Shown here piece by piece: positions 25,373 through 33,765 of a stretch of DNA of 64,000 bases. Every line of letters begins with the position of its first letter. Positions within the stretch are counted from its first letter, which is position 1. The position numbers were made by a program, and so were the translations under genes. The notes beneath the pieces are model-generated. The model saw only the letters and a program-made list of their open reading frames with translations. It ran no database searches and was not told the origin of the DNA. This DNA comes from Chryseobacterium oryzae (GTDB lineage Bacteria; Bacteroidota; Bacteroidia; Flavobacteriales; Weeksellaceae), in NCBI RefSeq assembly GCF_022811665.1, contig NZ_CP094529.1, positions 2,976,001 to 3,040,000 of the forward strand. The letters run 5' to 3'.

Positions 25373-26614
25373 ATGAAAAGAGTTGTCATTACAGGTCTTG
25401 GTGCGGTTACCCCTTTGGGAAACAGCATAGAAGAATTCTGGAAGAACTGTATAAACGGAGTAAGTGGTGCTAATGCGATTACTCATTTCGATACCGAAAA
25501 GTTTAAAGTAAAATTTGCCTGTGAGGTTAAAAATTTCGATTCGAAACTTCATCTGAACCATACCGAAATTAAAAGAAGCGACCTTTTCACACAATATGCA
25601 CTGTATGCCGCTTCCGAAGCTTTACAAGATTCCGGATTGGAAATTGAACGCATGGATCCTTTCGACATAGGAGTGATTTGGGGAACCGGACAGGGCGGAA
25701 TGTGGACATTCGAAAATGAAGTTATGGAATTTGCCAAAGGAGACGAAAACCCACGTTTCAATCCTTTTTTTGTGCCGAAATTTATTTCTAACATGGCTGC
25801 AGGAATGATTTCTATGAAATTTGGACTTCAGGGAATTAATTATGCTACCAATTCTGCTTGTGCTACCGGAAATACAGCTTTAATGGATGCGTTTAATTAC
25901 ATCCGTCTTGGAAAAGCAAAAGTTTTTGTAAGCGGAGGTTCGGAAGCTGCCATTACACCTGCATCTGTTGGAGGTTTTTCTGTAATGAAAGCAATGTCTT
26001 CCAGAAATGATGATTTTGCTACAGCAAGCAGACCTTACGATAAAGACAGAGATGGATTTGTAATGGGAGAAGGAGCTGGAGCTTTAATTTTGGAAGAATA
26101 TGAACATGCAAAAGCCAGAGGTGCAAAAATTTATGCAGAATTAGCAGGTGCAGCAATGACAGCCGACGCTTACCACATGACCGCTCCTCATCCGGACGGA
26201 AATGGTGCCATTAAAGCAATGCAATTGGCTATGAATGAAGCAGGAATCAATACAGAAAATATTGATTACATTAATCCTCACGCCACATCTACTCCTTTGG
26301 GAGATTTGGTAGAACTGAATGGAATTAACAAATTATTCAAGGGGAGTAAATCCCTAGATATTAGTGCAACAAAATCTATGACCGGTCATTTATTGGGAGC
26401 AGCTGGTGCGGTAGAAGCAATTATCTCTATTAAAGCAATTGAAAACGGAATTATACCTCCAACAATAAACCTGCATTCTATTGACGAAAATATTCCGAGG
26501 GATATTAATATTGTATTTGGTGAAGCTAAAGAAAAAAATATTAATTATGCTTTAAGTAACGCTTTCGGATTTGGAGGGCATAATGCTACTCTTATCTTTA
26601 AGAAGTTTAACTAA
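25373..26614 (+). CDS. Beta-ketoacyl-ACP synthase II-like (KAS II) enzyme
   Basis: 413 residues, full-length thiolase fold. Catalytic Cys163 (NSACATG) and the two His in NPHATST and SMTGHLLGAAGA form the Cys-His-His triad of elongating KAS enzymes. The glycine-rich end NAFGFGGHNATLIFK is intact. It is in an operon with a TetR regulator and a thioesterase instead of acpP, so it may be an accessory KAS rather than the housekeeping FabF. That is inference from context. Confidence 0.9.
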   Translation: MKRVVITGLGAVTPLGNSIEEFWKNCINGVSGANAITHFDTEKFKVKFACEVKNFDSKLHLNHTEIKRSDLFTQYALYAASEALQDSGLEIERMDPFDIGVIWGTGQGGMWTFENEVMEFAKGDENPRFNPFFVPKFISNMAAGMISMKFGLQGINYATNSACATGNTALMDAFNYIRLGKAKVFVSGGSEAAITPASVGGFSVMKAMSSRNDDFATASRPYDKDRDGFVMGEGAGALILEEYEHAKARGAKIYAELAGAAMTADAYHMTAPHPDGNGAIKAMQLAMNEAGINTENIDYINPHATSTPLGDLVELNGINKLFKGSKSLDISATKSMTGHLLGAAGAVEAIISIKAIENGIIPPTINLHSIDENIPRDINIVFGEAKEKNINYALSNAFGFGGHNATLIFKKFN

Positions 26615-26621
26615 TTTATAT

Positions 26622-26659
26622 AATTCTCTCAGAAAACTTCGCCGTTATTTGAGGGAATT
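26622..26659. terminator. Hairpin between convergent genes
   Basis: AATTCTCTCA (26622-26631) pairs with TGAGGGAATT (26650-26659) with one G-U pair. No long T-run follows, so it is a moderate terminator candidate for the KAS operon. Confidence 0.5.
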
Positions 26660-26709
26660 ATTATGAATAATTACTTATAAAAAGTAAATTTCCAGTGATA
26701 AGATTTTCC

Positions 26710-27753
26710 TTAAAACAACCTTAACTGCTGTTCTTTTGCTCCAGTAAAACCATCTGTTGAAAGCTTTGGAAATTCTTTACCTTCAAAATATTTCTTTTTT
26801 CCGATTTTAAAAGTATTATGGATCATTTCAGCAATATTTCCTTCTCCAATATGCCGGTCAAACAATCTTTTATCTCCTAATTTTCCGCCGCGCATAGAAC
26901 GAATTAGGTTTAAAACTCGTTGTGCTTTATCAGGAAAAGCCGTTTCAATCCATTTTATAAAAACAGGTTCTACGGTATCATTTAAACGCACCAAAGTATA
27001 ACCAAAACTGTTTGCACCTGCATCAGAAATAGCCTTTAAAATAGTTAATGGTTCATCGCTGTTAAGTCCGGGAATGATGGGAGCTACCATTACATGAGTG
27101 GGGATTCCGTTATCAGATAAAATTTCTACTGCTTTCAGCTTATTTTTTGATGAACTCGTTCTGGGTTCCATCTTTCGACGTAATTCTTCGTTGATGGTCG
27201 GAATGCTTAAAGAAACGGAAACCAAATTTTGCTCTGCCATAGGCTTCAAAATATCCAAATCACGAAGAACTAAAGCGTTTTTTGTAAGCACATTAACAGG
27301 ATGTCTGTAATCTAAACAAACCTGTAAAAGTTTTCTTGTAATTTCAAACTGTCGTTCTGCGGGTTGATAGCAGTCTGTATTTCCTGAAAGCAGAATCGGT
27401 GCGGGTGAATGTCCTTTTTTTCTGAAAAGTTTTTCTAAAAGTTCTGGTGCATTTTTCTTGACCATAATTTTTCTTTCGAAATCAATTCCTGCACTGTAAC
27501 CCCAATATTCATGCGTAGGTCTTGCAAAACAGTAAGAACAACCATGTTCGCAACCTTGGTAAGGATTCATAGAATATTCCATCGGTAAATCTTCACTTTT
27601 TACCTTATTGACGATGGTCTTTGGAAAAATTTCTGTAAAAGTGGTTTTTATGGTTTCGAAGTCATCATCTTCAGGCTCAAAGGTAAACCTGTCGAAACGA
27701 TTAATTACATTTCGCTGTGCACCCTGTCCTTTAATGATATTATTGTTCTGCAT
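26710..27753 (-). CDS. PA0069/Rv2578c-family radical SAM protein
   Basis: Start at 27753 (MQNNNIIKGQGAQRN). The frame is open 28 codons further, but the family typically begins with KGRGAxxN. 347 residues. Cluster motif C-x3-C-x2-C in GCEHGCSYCFARPTHEY, then LSGNTDCYQPAE and the C-terminal KKKYFEGKEFPKL region. Related to spore photoproduct lyase and often annotated so, but it lacks that enzyme's N-terminal part, and its substrate is unknown. Cytosolic. No operon partner is evident. Confidence 0.88.
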   Translation of the reverse strand: MQNNNIIKGQGAQRNVINRFDRFTFEPEDDDFETIKTTFTEIFPKTIVNKVKSEDLPMEYSMNPYQGCEHGCSYCFARPTHEYWGYSAGIDFERKIMVKKNAPELLEKLFRKKGHSPAPILLSGNTDCYQPAERQFEITRKLLQVCLDYRHPVNVLTKNALVLRDLDILKPMAEQNLVSVSLSIPTINEELRRKMEPRTSSSKNKLKAVEILSDNGIPTHVMVAPIIPGLNSDEPLTILKAISDAGANSFGYTLVRLNDTVEPVFIKWIETAFPDKAQRVLNLIRSMRGGKLGDKRLFDRHIGEGNIAEMIHNTFKIGKKKYFEGKEFPKLSTDGFTGAKEQQLRLF

Positions 27754-27891
27754 ATTCAAGATTGTAAAAATAGTTTCAGTACTTTCAAAAACAATTAGTT
27801 TTAACACAGAAGTTTTCCACAAAAAAATCCGGAACAAAAATGTTTCCGGATTTTAAAAAAAATTATATTCTACTATTATTTTAGTAATGTA

Positions 27892-28083
27892 TTATTTGAG
27901 GGCAAAAAACTCAATCCCATGATCATCGTCAGAATTATTTTCATCAAAATGTCTGTGATAATCAGAGTAGTAATCGTTATACTTTTTGTTTTTCTTGGAT
28001 AATAATTTTTTTACACTTAGGAAACTCAAAACTGTCAAAAGTCCAACTCCTCCTGCTAGTAAAACCGCTACTTCTTTTCTCAT
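27892..28083 (-). CDS. Small single-pass membrane protein
   Basis: 63 residues. One hydrophobic helix (about 6-25, VAVLLAGGVGLLTVLSFLSV) is followed by a Lys-rich turn and an Asp/Tyr/His-rich tail (YNDYYSDYHRHFDENNSDDDHG). The positive-inside rule places the tail in the cytoplasm. It has a clear ATG and stop and codon use like its neighbours. I do not recognise it. A small hairpin with a T-run lies 38-60 bp upstream (28113-28142). Confidence 0.55.
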   Translation of the reverse strand: MRKEVAVLLAGGVGLLTVLSFLSVKKLLSKKNKKYNDYYSDYHRHFDENNSDDDHGIEFFALK

Positions 28084-28112
28084 ATTGAAGATATTATTTA
28101 ATGTTTTGCCAA

Positions 28113-28142
28113 TCTAAAAAAAATCTACATCTTCTTAGATTT
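28113..28142 (-). other. Short terminator-like hairpin in the leader of the 63-residue membrane protein gene
   Basis: Read on the minus strand, AAATCTA (28136-28142) and TAGATTT (28121-28127) pair around an 8-nt loop and are followed by a T-run. It is weak (all A/T except one G-C pair). It lies where a 5' leader would be. Confidence 0.35.
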
Positions 28143-28266
28143 GAATGTGTATATCAAATAATATACCTTTTCGTATTTGTTTCAGGATAAATTTTGTTAA
28201 CATAAAAAAAATTACCTTATAAACTCTATGGTTTAATAATTGTATCTATTCTAGAAAAATATTATT

Positions 28267-28611
28267 ATGGAAAATCACGAAAATATAGACAGAATGTCCA
28301 CCCTTAGCCAAGTAATGGAGACCCTGAGAAAAAGAGGGATACATAAAGAATTCAGAATGAATGAGCAATGTGAGATGAAATACGAAAACTCTGAAAAAAA
28401 TTATCAACCAGACGAATTAACGATTGTAAAAAGTTACCGTTTTGAAGGCGACAGCAACCCGGATGATAATGCAGTTTTATATATTATTCAGGATAATGAA
28501 AAAAATGTAGGAATCATCATAGATTCTTATGGAGCCGACAGTAATTATCCCGGTGAAGAATTTGACGCTTTTCTTAGAGATATTCCCATTCAGGATAGTG
28601 ACGAATTTTAA
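28267..28611 (+). CDS. Small conserved Bacteroidetes protein (YRFEGxSNPDD family)
   Basis: 114 residues, cytosolic and acidic. The core is TLSQVMETLRKRG, then SYRFEGDSNPDDNAVLYII and GIIIDSYGAD. This pattern belongs to a small Bacteroidetes family that databases often mislabel phosphoribosylpyrophosphate synthetase. It has none of the PRPP synthetase motifs and is far too short, so I do not use that name. Single gene, closed by a very strong bidirectional terminator. Function unknown. Confidence 0.75.
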   Translation: MENHENIDRMSTLSQVMETLRKRGIHKEFRMNEQCEMKYENSEKNYQPDELTIVKSYRFEGDSNPDDNAVLYIIQDNEKNVGIIIDSYGADSNYPGEEFDAFLRDIPIQDSDEF

Positions 28612-28630
28612 TCCGTTTTTATTCTCGAAA

Positions 28631-28667
28631 AAACAATCCCGATTCTGTTGAGAATCGGGATTGTTTT
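28631..28667. terminator. Strong bidirectional intrinsic terminator
   Basis: AAACAATCCCGATTCT (28631-28646) and AGAATCGGGATTGTTT (28651-28666) form a perfect 16-bp stem with a GTTG loop. It lies between the convergent small-protein gene and the AsmA-like gene. Confidence 0.93.
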
Positions 28668-28688
28668 ATATATTTTTTTGAAAGTTTA

Positions 28689-31298
28689 TTATTTTTTGTC
28701 CTTATTTTTCCTTTTATGTTGAGTTGAAGATGAGGAAGTGAGTGTGGAAATATCTTTTTTGGCATCTTTAATAGATTTTTTCACAGATTCAATTTTTTTC
28801 TCTGCTTTTTCAACTTTCTTCTTTGTTTTATCTACATTTATTCCCACTAATGTTTGTTTAAGCCCACTTTCGATACCTTTCCAGAACATATTGAAGAAAG
28901 ATTTTGTAGGATCTCTTTCCACACCTTCTACAACAACCGATTCTGGAAATTTCCCTGAATCTGATTTGATGAAAAGATTGGCAACCGCACTAAGTAAATT
29001 CTTTTTCTCCCGGCTTTTTTTGTCTAAAACTGAAATTTTCAGGTCTTTATGCTTCAAATTGAATGTCCCGCCAATTCCTTTAGGATTCCCTTTGAAGTTA
29101 AACAGCATTTGCTGTATAGATCCCGTTGCAGAAACACTTAAATATGGAACAATAAATGAATTTAATGCCACTGCAGGAATATTGCTTAGTTTTCCTGAAA
29201 TGGCAAAATTATCGTTTACATCTGCAGTATTAAAGCTCCAGTTAACATCCAAAGGAGTAGTTTTCATAAAATTACAATCGATTTTAATGTCTACATTGGT
29301 AGGTTTCCCTTTCATTTTTGCAGAATTCAGGTTTTTAACATTCATATTGAAATTGCTGAATGTTAATTTCCCAGGTCCATTGCTTTTTGGAGTATCTTCT
29401 TCATATTCCAGAATAGAATTTTTCAGTTGAAGCTGATTAATATACATCGGAATTTTAATTGATCTCAGTAATTTAGAATACAGAGGTTTTATTTTCGGAT
29501 CATCTGCAGGAATTTTACTTCGGAAAATATTGGCATTGGCAGACTGAATAATTACATTAGAAGCATTAACAGATTTATTTTCTCCAAACAAATCCCAATT
29601 ACCCTGTGCTGTAATCTGGTTAACTTTAATATTGTACAAATCCTGCTCTACAGGAATCATTCTGATGAACTGAGCTCTTGACACCAACGGAAGCATAGAA
29701 AATTGTGTTATCTGTACTGCATTTTGGGTAGCATTCAGATTTGCCATTTTCATTTGGTAAAAACGGGTTTTATACTGAAAATCGTCCGCAACAATTTTGT
29801 AGCTTTTTATTTTTGCTGCCATTCCGTTTTTGGCTGAATTTTCAATCAGTTCAAGATTTTCTACCTGTGCATTGAGGTTACGTAAACTCAAAGGCTGATT
29901 ATTCGCATCGTAAGTTATATTAGAATTTTTAACATTTATTTTTCTTACCGTAATCGGATAATTGATTCCTTGCGATGAACCTTTCTTTTTCGGAGCAGAT
30001 TTTAGCGACGTAATCTTACCGTTTATTCCGTCTACCAAAACATTGCTGATGTCGAGATTAAGCTTTTTTTCATCAAACCCAAATTTAGCTATGTTGAATT
30101 GAAGCAAGTTGGTTTTAAAATCCAGCAAAGCATTGGAAGACTGCACAGGCTTAGCAATAATATTTTTTATCTCACCAGTTTTGGGTGTTAAACTAAAACT
30201 TTCGGCAAATAAATCCTGCTTATCGTTGTAGTAGATATTCTTCCCATAAATTTTAAAATCTTTGTACAATACAGGAATTAGTTCCTCTGAACTTTCTTTG
30301 TTCATTTGAAGCTGATTGATATTAATATTAAGATCCTGAGCAAAAAGCAAATCTTTTTCATTGCTTTTTACCATCTGAACTTTAGCATGATCTACTTTCA
30401 CATCTTTAAAATCAATATCAAAAGATTTTTTCTTCACTGCTTTTTTAACTGAAATGCCAGTATCGTAAGCTTTTATAAAAGGATTTATTATATGGGCATT
30501 CGCCAAAGAAATTTTATTCTTCTCCAAAGCAATATCCGTAAAATTCATTTTTGGAATACTGAACTGAAACATTTTAGATTTCTCAGGATAATTCTGCTTA
30601 AATTCCTCAAAAGAAATAAGTGGCTGCAACTGAAAATTTTCAACAGACATCTGTCCATTGGTGGTGGTAATTTTATCTATTTTAAGAGCATATACATCAT
30701 CCGGCTGGAAAAAGAAATTTTTCCCTTTAATACTGTATTGGTCGAATACTACCGGAAGTTTTTCTTCTACAGATTCTTCTGTAAGCTGAAGATTTTCAAC
30801 ATAAAGATTAAATGCCTCAACTCCAACATATTTTTGTCTGTTGTAGCGAAAGATATTAATTGTTCCATCGTTAATTCTGATATTTTCAAACTTAACAGGA
30901 TTTGGTTTTTTACTTGTTTTCTGGTCTACAGGCTTTGCCAAAATAATATTAAGATTAGGTTTTGCCAGTAATAAATCTGATGAACTGATTACTTTATTGA
31001 AAATCGCATCATAAATACCGAAACGGCTTATTTTCAGGGTATCAATAGTTCCCTGCAGCCCAATTACATTAGTATTCTGTGGGTTTTTATTGTTAACGGT
31101 AATTCCGGTGGCAAGAATATTACCCGTTCCCAAATCTACATTAAGAGATTTGTAAGAAACTTTATAATCTGTGTTTTTTTTAATATAATCGGGAAGTTGG
31201 GTCTTAAGCCAGATATTTAAGCCAAAATTTGCCAGTAAGATAATTCCCAGCAAAATTCCAAAGCCTATTAAAAGCTTTTTAACCCAATTTTTTTTCAT
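28689..31298 (-). CDS. AsmA/DUF748-like envelope protein
   Basis: 869 residues. One N-terminal membrane helix (about 8-29) is followed by a very long beta-rich periplasmic region. That region holds three diverged repeats of about 165-175 residues. Each opens with a pattern like Y-x-I-x-G-x-x-F and continues through a short helix-and-strand block such as FQLQPLISFEEF or FSMLPLVSRAQF. The C-terminal part (about 640-800) resembles the AsmA_2 end domain. The last 60 residues are a Lys-rich coiled coil. The architecture fits the AsmA/TamB/YhdP-like bridge proteins that move phospholipids to the outer membrane. The role is inferred from fold alone. Confidence 0.75.
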   Translation of the reverse strand: MKKNWVKKLLIGFGILLGIILLANFGLNIWLKTQLPDYIKKNTDYKVSYKSLNVDLGTGNILATGITVNNKNPQNTNVIGLQGTIDTLKISRFGIYDAIFNKVISSSDLLLAKPNLNIILAKPVDQKTSKKPNPVKFENIRINDGTINIFRYNRQKYVGVEAFNLYVENLQLTEESVEEKLPVVFDQYSIKGKNFFFQPDDVYALKIDKITTTNGQMSVENFQLQPLISFEEFKQNYPEKSKMFQFSIPKMNFTDIALEKNKISLANAHIINPFIKAYDTGISVKKAVKKKSFDIDFKDVKVDHAKVQMVKSNEKDLLFAQDLNININQLQMNKESSEELIPVLYKDFKIYGKNIYYNDKQDLFAESFSLTPKTGEIKNIIAKPVQSSNALLDFKTNLLQFNIAKFGFDEKKLNLDISNVLVDGINGKITSLKSAPKKKGSSQGINYPITVRKINVKNSNITYDANNQPLSLRNLNAQVENLELIENSAKNGMAAKIKSYKIVADDFQYKTRFYQMKMANLNATQNAVQITQFSMLPLVSRAQFIRMIPVEQDLYNIKVNQITAQGNWDLFGENKSVNASNVIIQSANANIFRSKIPADDPKIKPLYSKLLRSIKIPMYINQLQLKNSILEYEEDTPKSNGPGKLTFSNFNMNVKNLNSAKMKGKPTNVDIKIDCNFMKTTPLDVNWSFNTADVNDNFAISGKLSNIPAVALNSFIVPYLSVSATGSIQQMLFNFKGNPKGIGGTFNLKHKDLKISVLDKKSREKKNLLSAVANLFIKSDSGKFPESVVVEGVERDPTKSFFNMFWKGIESGLKQTLVGINVDKTKKKVEKAEKKIESVKKSIKDAKKDISTLTSSSSTQHKRKNKDKK

Positions 31299-31327
31299 GA
31301 TTATAACTTGTATTAATGTTATATATT

Positions 31328-32119
31328 TTAAATTTTCAGTTCAATTACAAATCCTTCATGACCTCTTACATTCATAAAATTTCCACCTTCAAAACCTAAA
31401 TACTGCCCTTTAATTCCGGTTAATTTCCCCGTAAATTCAGGATTTTTACTTAGTGTAAAAGAATTTATTTTTTCCGGCTTTTCATAAGGATAATCGAAAC
31501 TCCAGAGATTTTCTCCTTCCGAATAAAACTTTTGAAAATCTTCAGGAAAATACTCTTTTATTTTCTGTTGAAAATCTGCTAAATCTATTTCGTCTTCAAA
31601 ATCGTCCTGAAGCATTTTTTTCCAACTTGTTTTATCTGCAACATGTTGTTTCAGTGCAACTTCTATCATTCCAGCTTCATAACGGTTTTCGGTTCTTGCA
31701 ATAGGCAAAGCAAAAGTTGCACCCTGATCGATCCACCTTGTAGGAATTTGGGTATTTCTGGTTACTCCAACTTTCACATCTCCTGTATACGCCAAATACA
31801 CAGTATGCGGCTGTAACTGAATTTGTTTTTCAATATCCAAATCCCGTTCCGCAATTCCCAAATGGGCTGTAGACAGTTCTGGGCGAATGATGGTATCGCT
31901 TGCATAAGGACTTTCAAAAAAACAGCTTTTGCAGAAACCCATTCTGTAAATAGGTTTATCTAATCCGCAATTTACACACTGATATCCAATATGTTTAATA
32001 GATAGTTCTCGCCCAAACAATTCATTCATGTGAATTAAATCATTAGAAAGATTAAGATAATATTGAATTGGCTGAGCATTGAAACTCGTCATTTTTAAAA
32101 TTTGCCCTTGAAACTGCAT
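31328..32119 (-). CDS. DUF2797 zinc-ribbon protein
   Basis: 263 residues. A treble-clef-like zinc site, CVNC (about 49-52) and CKSC (about 67-70), follows an N-terminal beta region. The rest has the DUF2797 pattern: HTVYLAYTGDVKVGVTRNTQIPTRWIDQGA, which looks like a GIY-YIG-type core (YLAYTG, VGVTR). The nuclease activity of such cores is often lost, and the catalytic set is not certain here. Cytosolic, 29 bp downstream of the AsmA-like gene's start side and on the same strand. Function unknown. Confidence 0.85.
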   Translation of the reverse strand: MQFQGQILKMTSFNAQPIQYYLNLSNDLIHMNELFGRELSIKHIGYQCVNCGLDKPIYRMGFCKSCFFESPYASDTIIRPELSTAHLGIAERDLDIEKQIQLQPHTVYLAYTGDVKVGVTRNTQIPTRWIDQGATFALPIARTENRYEAGMIEVALKQHVADKTSWKKMLQDDFEDEIDLADFQQKIKEYFPEDFQKFYSEGENLWSFDYPYEKPEKINSFTLSKNPEFTGKLTGIKGQYLGFEGGNFMNVRGHEGFVIELKI

Positions 32120-32230
32120 GATATTTTATTTGAAAGTAAAAGTACAAAAAGCAGTATATTAAATTTAAGAAATAAAGCCTGTTTTATCATTTTCTAAAAA
32201 AATATTAATCTGAAAAACTCTTAAAATTCC

Positions 32231-32238
32231 TATTTTTG
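32231..32238 (+). promoter_or_regulatory. -7 element (TATTTTTG) of the epimerase gene
   Basis: Exact TAnnTTTG match 18 nt before the ATG at 32257. Confidence 0.5.
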
Positions 32239-32256
32239 CTTAACTAAAACACGCAA

Positions 32257-33279
32257 ATGACATATCTCATTACCGGAGGGAGCGGTTTTATTGGTTCCCA
32301 TCTCGTCGAAAATTTATTAAAAAAAGGACATTCTGTCATTAATATTGACAATTTTGATGATTTTTACGATTATAAAATAAAAATTCAAAATACAATAGAT
32401 TCTTTAGGTAAAAATATTCAGTTTGAATTTTCTGAAAAGAGAAAAGACATTATCAAGTTATCAAATGATTTAAAATCAGATCATTATCAATTATTTTTTC
32501 AGGACATCCGCGATAAGAATAAACTTGCTGAAATTTTCAGAGAAAATAAGATCGATATGGTTATACATCTTGCAGCATTAGCGGGAGTTCGCCCATCCAT
32601 CGAAAGACCTTTAGAATATGAAGAGGTAAATATTCGTGGCACCATGAATATTTGGGAACTTTGTCAGGAATTCGGAGTTAAAAAATTTGTATGTGCATCT
32701 TCTTCAAGTGTTTATGGCAACAACGAGAAGATTCCTTTCTCTGAAACCGACAATGTGGATAATCCCATATCACCTTATGCAGCAACCAAAAAATGCGTGG
32801 AAATTTTGGGACACGTTTATCACGATTTATATCAGATAGATATTATTCAGCTCAGATTTTTCACGGTATATGGCCCAAGACAAAGACCAGATTTAGCCAT
32901 ACATAAATTTACAAAATTAATTTCCGAAAATAAAGAAATTCCTTTTTACGGAGACGGAAGCACCGCCAGAGACTACACTTATATTGATGATATTATTGAT
33001 GGAATCCTGAAATCTGTAGAATATCTGCAACAAAACTCGAATGTTTATGAAATCATCAACCTTGGAGAAAGTGAAGTTGTTACCCTTTCTGAAATGCTTT
33101 CTGAGATAGAAAAGAACTTACAAAAATCTGCCATCAAAAAAAATCTGCCATTACAACCCGGAGATGTGCTAAGAACCAATGCCGATATTGCAAAAGCAAA
33201 GCGACTTATTGGCTATAAACCTGACACCAACTTCCAAAATGGCATGAAAAAATTTGTGGAATGGTTTTTGAGAAAATGA
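32257..33279 (+). CDS. NAD-dependent sugar-nucleotide epimerase/dehydratase
   Basis: 340-residue extended short-chain dehydrogenase. NAD-binding GGSGFIG at residues 7-13, catalytic SSSSVYG and YAATKK (Tyr-x3-Lys), substrate loop RFFTVYGPRQRPDLAIHKF. The loop is typical of UDP-glucuronate 4-epimerase and related UDP-hexuronate or UDP-HexNAc epimerases, so a role in capsule or LPS sugar supply is likely. No glycosyltransferases are adjacent. The exact sugar is not decided by sequence alone. Confidence 0.85.
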   Translation: MTYLITGGSGFIGSHLVENLLKKGHSVINIDNFDDFYDYKIKIQNTIDSLGKNIQFEFSEKRKDIIKLSNDLKSDHYQLFFQDIRDKNKLAEIFRENKIDMVIHLAALAGVRPSIERPLEYEEVNIRGTMNIWELCQEFGVKKFVCASSSSVYGNNEKIPFSETDNVDNPISPYAATKKCVEILGHVYHDLYQIDIIQLRFFTVYGPRQRPDLAIHKFTKLISENKEIPFYGDGSTARDYTYIDDIIDGILKSVEYLQQNSNVYEIINLGESEVVTLSEMLSEIEKNLQKSAIKKNLPLQPGDVLRTNADIAKAKRLIGYKPDTNFQNGMKKFVEWFLRK

Positions 33280-33396
33280 TCTCATTATGCAGGAAAATCC
33301 TCTTACACAACAAACTAAGAGATTTTGGCAATTAAATTTTTATTAAAAGAATTGAAAATCAACCGATAAAAAAGTTTATAATATAACCTATTTTTA

Positions 33397-33404
33397 TACT
33401 TTTG
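33397..33404 (+). promoter_or_regulatory. -7 element (TACTTTTG) of the DUF2795 gene
   Basis: Exact TAnnTTTG match 16 nt before ATG 33421. Confidence 0.5.
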
Positions 33405-33420
33405 CAAAAAAAATAAAATT

Positions 33421-33642
33421 ATGTACTGGACATTAGAATTAGCTTCTTATTTAAGCGACGCACCTTGGCCGATGACAAAAGCAGAACTTATCGACTATGC
33501 GATCAGAACTGGTGCACCTATGGAAGTGGTAGAAAACCTTCAGGCAATTGAAGATGAAGGTGAAATCTACGATGCAATAGACGAAATTTGGAGCGACTAT
33601 CCTACAGACGAGGATTATCTTTGGAACGAAGACGAATATTAA
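33421..33642 (+). CDS. DUF2795 small acidic protein
   Basis: 73 residues, strongly acidic at the C-terminus (DYPTDEDYLWNEDEY). The N-terminal PWPMTKAELIDYAIRTGAP and VVENLQAIEDEGE helices match DUF2795, a small helical domain widespread in bacteria with no known function. It has its own promoter-like box and a hairpin after the stop, and it precedes secA by 123 bp. The same DUF2795-before-secA order may be conserved in relatives; I cannot check. Confidence 0.85.
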   Translation: MYWTLELASYLSDAPWPMTKAELIDYAIRTGAPMEVVENLQAIEDEGEIYDAIDEIWSDYPTDEDYLWNEDEY

Positions 33643-33650
33643 TAAAGCAT

Positions 33651-33681
33651 AAAGGCTTTAGGCATCTCGCCTGAAGCTTTT
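33651..33681 (+). repeat. Hairpin 1 of a covarying pair before secA
   Basis: GCTTTAGGC (33655-33663), loop ATCTC, GCCTGAAGC (33669-33677). The outer AAAG and TTTT extend the stem, and TTTTTG follows, so this copy could also terminate the DUF2795 message. It shares its plan with hairpin 2 at 33728. Confidence 0.65.
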
Positions 33682-33727
33682 TGCCGATTCTAGATATTAT
33701 CATTTACACGATAAGTGTTATTAAAAC

Positions 33728-33750
33728 GCTTAAAGCATTTCGCTTGAAGC
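33728..33750 (+). repeat. Hairpin 2 of a covarying pair, in the secA 5' leader
   Basis: GCTTAAAGC (33728-33736), loop ATTTC, GCTTGAAGC (33742-33750). The stem plan, loop size and position of the single mismatch are the same as in hairpin 1. Bases on both sides of the stem changed together (GGC/GCC became AGC/GCT). It ends 15 nt before the secA ATG. Confidence 0.65.
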
Positions 33751-33765
33751 ATAAAGCAAAAATTT

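Noticed and set aside
28267..28611. Name phosphoribosylpyrophosphate synthetase for the 114-residue protein
   Set aside because: The family is commonly given this label, but the protein lacks the PRPP-binding and ATP loops and is only a third of the needed length.
28738..30971. Long open frames antisense to the AsmA-like gene (230 and 159 codons)
   Set aside because: They lie wholly inside a well-supported gene on the other strand, have biased, repetitive composition, and lack any recognisable domain or start context. Shadow frames are expected here.
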